This document shows positions 15,277 to 19,778 of a DNA stretch of 19,778 nt, piece after piece. A program made the position numbers and the translations under genes. Position 1 is the stretch's first letter. The number at the start of each line of letters is the position of its first letter. The notes under the pieces were generated by a model. That model saw only the letters and a program-made list of their open reading frames with translations. It had not been told where the DNA came from and ran no database searches. The stretch is from an uncultured Caulobacter sp. (GTDB lineage: Bacteria > Pseudomonadota > Alphaproteobacteria > Caulobacterales > Caulobacteraceae): positions 1 to 19,778 of the forward strand of contig NZ_CALCDX010000224.1 of NCBI RefSeq assembly GCF_937900395.1, written 5' to 3'.

Positions 15277-15285
15277 ATCTGCTCA

Positions 15286-15768
15286 CTACCCCTCGTACGC
15301 AGCCTTGAGCGCGGCGACGTCGATCTTGACCATGCCCATCATCGCCTGGAACACGCGGGCGGCCGCCTCGCGGTCGGGGCCGGTGGTCATCTCCATCAGC
15401 TGGCGCGGGGTGACCTGCCAGGAGAGGCCGAAGCGGTCCTTCAGCCAGCCGCAGGCGACGCCCTGGCCGCCGTCGGCGGTGAGCGCGTCCCAGTAGCGGT
15501 CGACGTCATCCTGGCCGTCGCAATCGATCATCAGTGAGATCGCGTCGGTGAACGGGTGGCCCGGCCCGCCGTTCATGGCGATGTAGGCTTGGCCGTCCAG
15601 CTCGAAGTTGACCGTGATCACCGAGCCCGCCTTTGCGCCGGTGTGCGGCAGGTCGACGGGCAGGCCGTTGACGCTGACGATCCGCGAGTTCGGGAAAAGT
15701 GAGACGTAGAACCGCGCGGCCTCCTCGGCCTCCTTGTCGAACCACAGGAATGGGCTGATCTTGGACAT
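15286..15768 (-). CDS. VOC-family PhnB-like protein (3-dmu-9 domain)
   Basis: 160 residues of the vicinal-oxygen-chelate fold, of the PhnB / 3-demethylubiquinone-9 3-methyltransferase-like domain. Visible signature: KISPFLWFD, EEAARFYVSLFPNS, a GSVITVNFELDGQ strand, NGGPGHPFTDAISL, and the family end GWLKDRFGLSWQVTPRQL. The methyltransferase name is historical; these proteins lack an SAM site and the reaction is unknown. The ATG has GGAGG 6 nt upstream, one of the best ribosome sites in the window. It is convergent with the PhnA-like gene, the pair that in E. coli (yjdM/yjdN) also lie together, and divergent from the aldo/keto reductase across 196 bp. Confidence 0.92.
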   Translation of the reverse strand: MSKISPFLWFDKEAEEAARFYVSLFPNSRIVSVNGLPVDLPHTGAKAGSVITVNFELDGQAYIAMNGGPGHPFTDAISLMIDCDGQDDVDRYWDALTADGGQGVACGWLKDRFGLSWQVTPRQLMEMTTGPDREAAARVFQAMMGMVKIDVAALKAAYEG

Positions 15769-15896
15769 GGGCTTCCTCCGTTACGGACCTAGGACGCGCA
15801 GGCCGTGAGGGTTCCGACAAGGAGCGCGTAAAATCGCGACTCGGGCCGATTGACTGTCTCGACGGGAAGATTGCCTGATCCTCCAGATCGGAGGCT

Positions 15897-15921
15897 GGAA
15901 CCCTGGGCCTAGGGCGGCGTC
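15897..15921 (+). promoter_or_regulatory. Near-consensus stress promoter before the reductase
   Basis: GGAAC (15897-15901), 16-nt spacer, CGTC (15918-15921): one mismatch from GGAAC-N16-CGTT. The -10 end is 43 nt before the ATG, similar to the spacing at the kinase promoter. The alternative is a housekeeping-like TTGACT (15850-15855) with GCCTGATC (15873-15880). Confidence 0.35.
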
Positions 15922-15964
15922 GCCCTATCTGTTGGCCCGGTCCATCCAGACGAAGGAGCATCCC

Positions 15965-16963
15965 ATGAAGACGCGTAAACTCGGCGACGGCCTCGAGGTG
16001 TCGGCCATCGGTCTCGGCTGCATGGGCATGGGCCAGGTGTACGGCACGGCGCTGGAGGCCGCCGACGCTCACAAGCTGCTGGCCCGCGCCGTCGAGCTGG
16101 GCGTGACCTTCTTCGACACCGCCGAGGTCTACGGCCCCTACACCAACGAGGTGCTGGTCGGCGAAGGTCTGAAGCCCTTCCGCGACAAGGTCGTGATCGC
16201 CACCAAGTTCGGCTTCGACATCGCGCCGGAAGGAACCGGCGAGGGCTTCTCGCGCATGCGCGGGACCGACAGCCGTCCCGAGCACATCCGCGCCGTGGCC
16301 GAGGCCTCGCTGAAGCGCCTGGGCGTCGAGGTGATCGACCTCTTCTACCAGCACCGCGTCGATCCCAACGTGCCGATCGAGGACGTGGCCGGGACGGTCA
16401 AGGACCTGATCGCCGAGGGCAAGGTCAAGCACTTCGGCCTGTCCGAAGCCGGCGCGGCGACCATCCGCAAGGCCCACGCCGTCCAGCCGGTCGCCGCCCT
16501 GCAGAGCGAATATTCGCTGTGGTTCCGCGAACTGGAGGCCGAGATCCTCCCGACCCTTCGCGAGCTGGGGATCGGCTTGGTGCCCTACAGCCCGCTGGGC
16601 CGCGGCTTCCTGACCGGCGCGCTAAAGAGCGACCTCGCCGACAACGACTTCCGCCGCAACCTGCCGCGCTTCCAGGGCGAGGCCCTCTCCAAGAACCTGT
16701 CGCTGGTCGAGGCGCTGACCCAGATCGCCGCCGAGAAGGGCGCGACGCCAGCCCAGCTGGCGCTCGCCTGGATCCTGCACCAGGGCGAGCACATCGCCCC
16801 GATCCCGGGCACCACCAAGATCGCTCGGCTCGAAGAGAACCTCGGCGCGGTCGATCTGGCGCTCTCGGCCGAAGACCTCGCTCGCATCGCCGCCGCCGTG
16901 CCGGAAACGGCGGTCGAGGGCGAACGCTATACGGCCGCCGGCCTGGCGATGGTTGGGCGGTAG
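15965..16963 (+). CDS. Aldo/keto reductase
   Basis: 332 residues, NADPH-dependent reductase of aldehydes or ketones with a TIM-barrel fold. The catalytic tetrad is complete: D51 and Y56 in FFDTAEVYGPYTNE, K81 in VIATKFGF, and H130 in DLFYQHRVDP. The opening MKTRKLG-LEVSAIGLGCMGM and the ending APIPGTTKIARLEENLGA, which binds the cofactor phosphate, are typical of the YakC/AKR13-like group. The start is ATG 15965 with AAGGAG 7 nt upstream; the frame is open to 15932 without a ribosome site. It stands alone, followed by a repeat pair. A near-match stress promoter precedes it, which would suit a role in detoxifying reactive carbonyls, but the substrate is not known. Confidence 0.94.
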   Translation: MKTRKLGDGLEVSAIGLGCMGMGQVYGTALEAADAHKLLARAVELGVTFFDTAEVYGPYTNEVLVGEGLKPFRDKVVIATKFGFDIAPEGTGEGFSRMRGTDSRPEHIRAVAEASLKRLGVEVIDLFYQHRVDPNVPIEDVAGTVKDLIAEGKVKHFGLSEAGAATIRKAHAVQPVAALQSEYSLWFRELEAEILPTLRELGIGLVPYSPLGRGFLTGALKSDLADNDFRRNLPRFQGEALSKNLSLVEALTQIAAEKGATPAQLALAWILHQGEHIAPIPGTTKIARLEENLGAVDLALSAEDLARIAAAVPETAVEGERYTAAGLAMVGR

Positions 16964-16970
16964 GTGAACG

Positions 16971-17101
16971 CCCTCTCCCCTTGTGGGAGAGGGCGGCCCG
17001 CGCAGCGGGTCGGGTGAGGGGTCGCGCTCCGCTGTCCTGATAGGCCCTTCAACCCCTCATCCGTCAGCTTCGCTGACACCTTCTCCCGCAAGGGGAGAAG
17101 G
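16971..17101. repeat. Palindromic intergenic repeat pair
   Basis: Unit A (16971-17022): 9-bp stem CCCTCTCCC/GGGAGAGGG with 5-nt loop, then GCCCGC-GCA-GCGGGT, then CGGGTGAGGGGT. Unit B (17052-17101) is inverted: ACCCCTCATCC, GTCAGC-TTC-GCTGAC, then CTTCTCCC-GCAA-GGGGAGAAG. Between them is GATAGGCCCT (17039-17048), the reverse complement of AGGGCCTATC found beside the 9801 unit. Unit A can end the reductase transcript. Confidence 0.85.
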
Positions 17102-17132
17102 AACGGGGACCGAGCTTGGGCATTGATGGCCT

Positions 17133-17507
17133 ATGCTCTCGCTCATCCTCGACCTCTGCAACATCCTCGGCGGTTTCCTGCTGGCCATTGGCTTGCTGGT
17201 GCTGGCCCCGCGCATCGGCGACGATTTCGAACGGTTCGCGGCGCGGCTGGCGCGGTTCCGCTGGATCGTCGGGATCGCCGCCCTGGTCTGCGGCGGCTAT
17301 TTCCTGATCGTCCATCTGACCAGCGGGCCGCATGTCTTCCACTTCGAGGTCGTCGGGATCGTGGTCGGCGTGCTGCTTCTGTGGGAGCGTCTGCGGGTCG
17401 GTCGGGCCCTGCCCGACAGCGCCGCGCGAGGCCCGGGTCTTCTGCTGGCCGTTTTCGGCGTGATCGCCATGATCGTCGGCGTGCAGGGCCTGTTCACGCC
17501 CGGCTGA
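17133..17507 (+). CDS. Small membrane protein of unknown function
   Basis: 124 residues with about four hydrophobic helices: 3-25 (ILGGFLLAIGLLVLAP), 43-62 (RWIVGIAALVCGGYFLIVHL), 70-84 (EVVGIVVGVLLLW) and 101-120 (GLLLAVFGVIAMIVGVQGLF). Two basic loops (FERFAARLARFR, ERLRVGRAL) suggest a cytosolic side. Start ATG 17133 has only a weak purine stretch upstream. The gene is 45 nt before the MscS-like gene in the same direction, so they may be co-transcribed. Overlapping frames on both strands are open, but this one has membrane-protein composition and GC-rich third positions. No family recognised. Confidence 0.75.
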   Translation: MLSLILDLCNILGGFLLAIGLLVLAPRIGDDFERFAARLARFRWIVGIAALVCGGYFLIVHLTSGPHVFHFEVVGIVVGVLLLWERLRVGRALPDSAARGPGLLLAVFGVIAMIVGVQGLFTPG

Positions 17508-17552
17508 CGTGGCGCTTGATCGCTGTCGCAACCTAAGCCCACACTCCTCGCC

Positions 17553-18572
17553 ATGGCCGACAACCCGCTCCGCACGCTCGACTCGTTCGAACTGATCAAG
17601 CTGGGCAAGGCGTCGGTGACGGTCGGCGGCCTGGCGGCGGGCGTGCTGATCGTCGGCGCCGCCCTCGTGGCCGCGCGGCTTACCTCGGCGGGCTTTCGTC
17701 GGCTGCGCGAGCGGGCGGCGGGCGACGCGGCCTCGCTTTACGCCGTCGAGAAGGTGGCGACCTATGGCCTGATCGTGATCGGCGTGGTCGTCGGCCTGTC
17801 GACCATGGGCCTGGACCTGACCTCGCTGACCGTGTTCGCCGGCGCCCTGGGCGTTGGGGTCGGCCTTGGCCTGCAGGGCGTGATCAAGGACTTCGCCTCG
17901 GGCGTTTCCCTGGTGTTCGAGCGGCTGGTGGCGGTCGGCGACTTCGTTGAGCTGCCCAATGGCGGGCGCGGCGTGGTGCACGAGATCGGCCCGCGCGCCA
18001 CCCGCATCCGCACCAACGACAGCACCGACATCATCGTGCCGAACTCGGTGCTGGTGAACGACCAGGTGATCAACTGGACCCTGCGCGGCACCAACCGCCG
18101 CATCCGGGTGCCGTTCGTCACCGCCTTCGGCGTCGACAAGGAGAAGGTGCGCGAGGCGGTGCTCAAGGCCGCCAAGAGCGCGCCGTTTACCTCGCCCGAC
18201 GACGCCACGCGCCGGGCCCAGGTCTGGCTGGTGGGCTATGGCGACAGCGCCCTGAAGTTCGAGCTGATCGTCTGGCCGACCGTCGAGGCTGTCCGCCGTC
18301 CCGCCGCGATCCACGCCGCCTATACCTGGCTGATCGACGACGCCCTGCGCGGGGCGGGGATCGAGATCCCCTATCCGCAACGGGATGTGCGTCTGCGCGG
18401 CCTGTTCGGCGAGGAGGGCGAGGACGCCCTGACCAGCCTGCGGCTCGAACCCGCCGCCCGCCGCCGCAAGGCCAAGGCGGTCAGGAGCGGCTCCAGCAAC
18501 GACGCCGCCGCCGACCTCGAACGCGAGGATCCGGAAGAGGCGCCGCCACCGTCATCCCGACCTGAACGCTGA
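17553..18572 (+). CDS. MscS-family mechanosensitive ion channel
   Basis: 339 residues. Two N-terminal helices (about 22-42 and 68-85), then the pore helix and beta domain: TSLTVFAGALGVGVGLGLQ, VIKDFASGVSLVFE and DFVELPNGGRGVVHEIGPRAT, with NS-D-I-I-V-PNS and VINW, all typical MscS landmarks. The C-terminal alpha/beta vestibule ends in GIEIPYPQRDVRL, a common family ending, followed by a charged tail of about 60 residues rich in Arg, Asp, Glu and Pro that is likely disordered. The channel opens under membrane tension to release solutes on osmotic downshift. No Shine-Dalgarno precedes the ATG, so a leaderless or weakly translated start is possible. Confidence 0.95.
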   Translation: MADNPLRTLDSFELIKLGKASVTVGGLAAGVLIVGAALVAARLTSAGFRRLRERAAGDAASLYAVEKVATYGLIVIGVVVGLSTMGLDLTSLTVFAGALGVGVGLGLQGVIKDFASGVSLVFERLVAVGDFVELPNGGRGVVHEIGPRATRIRTNDSTDIIVPNSVLVNDQVINWTLRGTNRRIRVPFVTAFGVDKEKVREAVLKAAKSAPFTSPDDATRRAQVWLVGYGDSALKFELIVWPTVEAVRRPAAIHAAYTWLIDDALRGAGIEIPYPQRDVRLRGLFGEEGEDALTSLRLEPAARRRKAKAVRSGSSNDAAADLEREDPEEAPPPSSRPER

Positions 18573-18577
18573 TCATC

Positions 18578-18606
18578 TTGACGCGCCTGCTGCGTCGCCG
18601 CATGGT
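18578..18606 (+). promoter_or_regulatory. Candidate promoter of the CoA ester lyase gene
   Basis: TTGACG (18578-18583), 17-nt spacer, CATGGT (18601-18606). The -35 is ideal and the -10 poor. It directly abuts the 14-bp palindrome, so a protein bound there would cover the transcription start. Confidence 0.4.
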
Positions 18607-18627
18607 CTTCGCAATTGCGAAATGACC
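18604..18627. promoter_or_regulatory. Palindromic operator candidate before the CoA lyase
   Basis: TTCGCAATTGCGAA (18608-18621) is a perfect 14-bp dyad, flanked by GGTC (18604-18607) and GACC (18624-18627). It lies between the candidate promoter and the start codon at 18667. It is AT-richer than its surroundings, as operators often are. Confidence 0.55.
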
Positions 18628-18666
18628 GCCCAGGAGGGCGGCGCGACAACACGGGGAGTGACCGGC

Positions 18667-19716
18667 ATGAAGACGCCGCGCGGCTTTTTCAAACCCTTGG
18701 CGATCGGCGCGCCGACGCCCTATCGCGAGCTGCCCGCCCGCGTGGAGCGGATGATCCACTTCGTGCCGCCGCACCTGGAGAAGGTGCGCGCCAAGCTTCC
18801 CGAGATCGCGCCGACCGTCGACGTGATCCTCGCCAACCTCGAGGACGCCATCCCCGCCGACGCCAAGGGCGCGGCGCTGGCGGGTCTGGTCGCCATGTCG
18901 CGCGAGATCGACTTCAAGGCCCTGGGCGTCGGCTTCTGGACGCGGATCAACTGCCTGAACTCGCCCTGGCACCTGGATGAGGTCGCCACCATCGTCGAGA
19001 AGGCCGGCGACAAGATCGACGTGATCATGGTCCCCAAGGTCGAAGGGCCGTGGGACATCTTCTACATGGACCAGCTCTTGGCCTCGCTGGAGGCCAAGCA
19101 CGGCGTCACCCGGCCGATCCTGCTGCACGCCATCCTGGAGACCGCCGAGGGCGTGATGAACGTCGAGGCGATCGCCGCCGCCAGTCCGCGTATGCAGGGG
19201 ATCAGCCTGGGCCCCGCCGACCTCGCCGCCAGCCGGGCGATGAAGACGACCCGCGTGGGCGGTGGTCACCCCGGTTACCGGGTGATCGAGGACCCGCACG
19301 CCGATGGCTCGGCCCGCGTCTCGGTGCAGCAGGACCTCTGGCACTACACCTTCGCCAAGATGGTCGACGCCTGCGCCGCCCACGGGATCAAGCCGTTCTA
19401 CGGCCCGTTCGGCGCCATCGACGACCCGGTCGCCTGCGAGCAGCAGTTCCGCAACGCCTTCCTGATGGGCTGCGCCGGCGCCTGGAGCCTGCACCCCAGC
19501 CAGATCGAGATCGCCAAGAAGGTCTTCAGCCCCGACCCGGCCGAGGTCGCCTTCGCCAAGAAGATCCTCGAGGCCATGCCCGACGGCACCGGCGTGGCGA
19601 TGATCGACGGCAAGATGCAGGACGACGCGACCTGGAAGCAGGCCAAGGTGATGGTCGACTGCGCGCGGCAGATCGCGGCGAAGGACGCGGAGTATAAGGC
19701 GCTGTACGGGTTTTAG
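18667..19716 (+). CDS. CoA ester lyase, HpcH/HpaI (malyl-CoA lyase-like)
   Basis: 349 residues of the HpcH/HpaI aldolase / citrate lyase beta family. It resembles (methyl)malyl-CoA lyases that cleave malyl-CoA or beta-methylmalyl-CoA to glyoxylate and an acyl-CoA with Mg2+. Visible: D-V-I-L-A-N-L-E-D acid site (about 52-60), VGFWTRIN with the catalytic-region Arg, IMVPKVEG, HAILETAEGV with the metal Glu, and SLGPADLAASRAMKTTRVGG with the metal Asp, then GAWSLHPSQIEIAKKVF. The start is ATG 18667, with GGGGAG 8 nt upstream; the open extension to 18622 begins inside the palindrome and lacks a ribosome site. The exact substrate is not decided by motifs. No ethylmalonyl-CoA or glyoxylate-cycle genes are in the window. 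Confidence 0.9.
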   Translation: MKTPRGFFKPLAIGAPTPYRELPARVERMIHFVPPHLEKVRAKLPEIAPTVDVILANLEDAIPADAKGAALAGLVAMSREIDFKALGVGFWTRINCLNSPWHLDEVATIVEKAGDKIDVIMVPKVEGPWDIFYMDQLLASLEAKHGVTRPILLHAILETAEGVMNVEAIAAASPRMQGISLGPADLAASRAMKTTRVGGGHPGYRVIEDPHADGSARVSVQQDLWHYTFAKMVDACAAHGIKPFYGPFGAIDDPVACEQQFRNAFLMGCAGAWSLHPSQIEIAKKVFSPDPAEVAFAKKILEAMPDGTGVAMIDGKMQDDATWKQAKVMVDCARQIAAKDAEYKALYGF

Positions 19717-19726
19717 GGCTGAGAAG

Positions 19727-19778
19727 ATGCTCCCCCGCGATGCGGGGGAGCTGTCGCGGAGCGACTGAGGGGGCGAGC
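19727..19778. repeat. Palindromic intergenic repeat, cut by window end
   Basis: Begins 10 nt after the CoA lyase stop: CTCCCCCGC-GAT-GCGGGGGAG, then GTCGC-GGA-GCGAC, then TGAGGGGGCGAGC. It is the inverted counterpart of 15230-15276, and its first hairpin probably ends the lyase transcript. Confidence 0.85.

Noticed and set aside
17100..17124. GGAAC-N16-CATT resembling a stress promoter before the 124-residue membrane protein
   Set aside because: It has a mismatch in the -10, its GGAAC is partly made by the end of a palindromic repeat, and the start codon would be only 8 nt from the -10.
17064..18380. 438-codon - strand frame opposite the MscS gene, and 18481-19494 opposite the CoA lyase
   Set aside because: Both mirror clear protein families on the other strand and have compositions typical of antisense shadows.

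Overview
The window is GC-rich (about 70% in typical genes) and looks like a chromosomal segment of an alphaproteobacterium, most probably Caulobacter or a close relative. The reasons are a TonB-dependent receptor with a Caulobacter-like plug, an HWE histidine kinase paired with a FATGUY-type single-domain receiver, the aroK-aroB block lying divergent to xerD, GCTANAWC-like and GGAAC-N16-CGTT promoter patterns, and many short palindromic intergenic repeats. No tRNA, rRNA, insertion sequence, CRISPR array or prophage gene was seen.

Layout. 1-2945: 3' part of a TonB-dependent receptor gene (+), ending in a 130-bp zone of three hairpins that also ends the convergent minus-strand genes. 3110-7982 (-): read in transcription order, a 32-codon mini-ORF, rtcB, a CNNM/CorC-type CBS membrane protein, an HWE histidine kinase with a TTG start, and a single-domain response regulator. 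The kinase-regulator pair has its own perfect general-stress (EcfG/sigmaT-type) promoter. 8110-9738 (-): an ABC-F ATPase. 9739-10155: a gene-free stretch filled by nested palindromic repeats. 10156-11840 (-): aroK-aroB, joined by a 4-nt ATGA overlap. 11900-14292 (+): a secreted Ala-rich helical protein and xerD, also joined by ATGA. 14297-14774 (-): two overlapping small membrane proteins of lower GC. 14930-15151 (+): a PhnA/YjdM C-terminal-domain protein. 15286-15768 (-): a PhnB-like VOC protein. 15965-16963 (+): an aldo/keto reductase. 17133-18572 (+): a small membrane protein and an MscS-type channel. 18667-19716 (+): an HpcH/HpaI-type CoA ester lyase preceded by a 14-bp perfect palindrome. 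The last 50 bases are one unit of the intergenic repeat.

How the genes fit together. Most are conserved housekeeping genes: shikimate pathway steps 2 and 5, chromosome dimer resolution, RNA repair, ion homeostasis and osmotic protection. The part with a clear regulatory story is the kinase/receiver operon, whose promoter and protein families both point to the alphaproteobacterial general stress response. The most unusual non-coding parts are the mini-ORF plus competing hairpins before rtcB, the nested repeat cluster between aroB and the ABC-F gene, and the palindromic operator candidate before the CoA lyase. I found no gene cluster that clearly amounts to a new multi-gene system.
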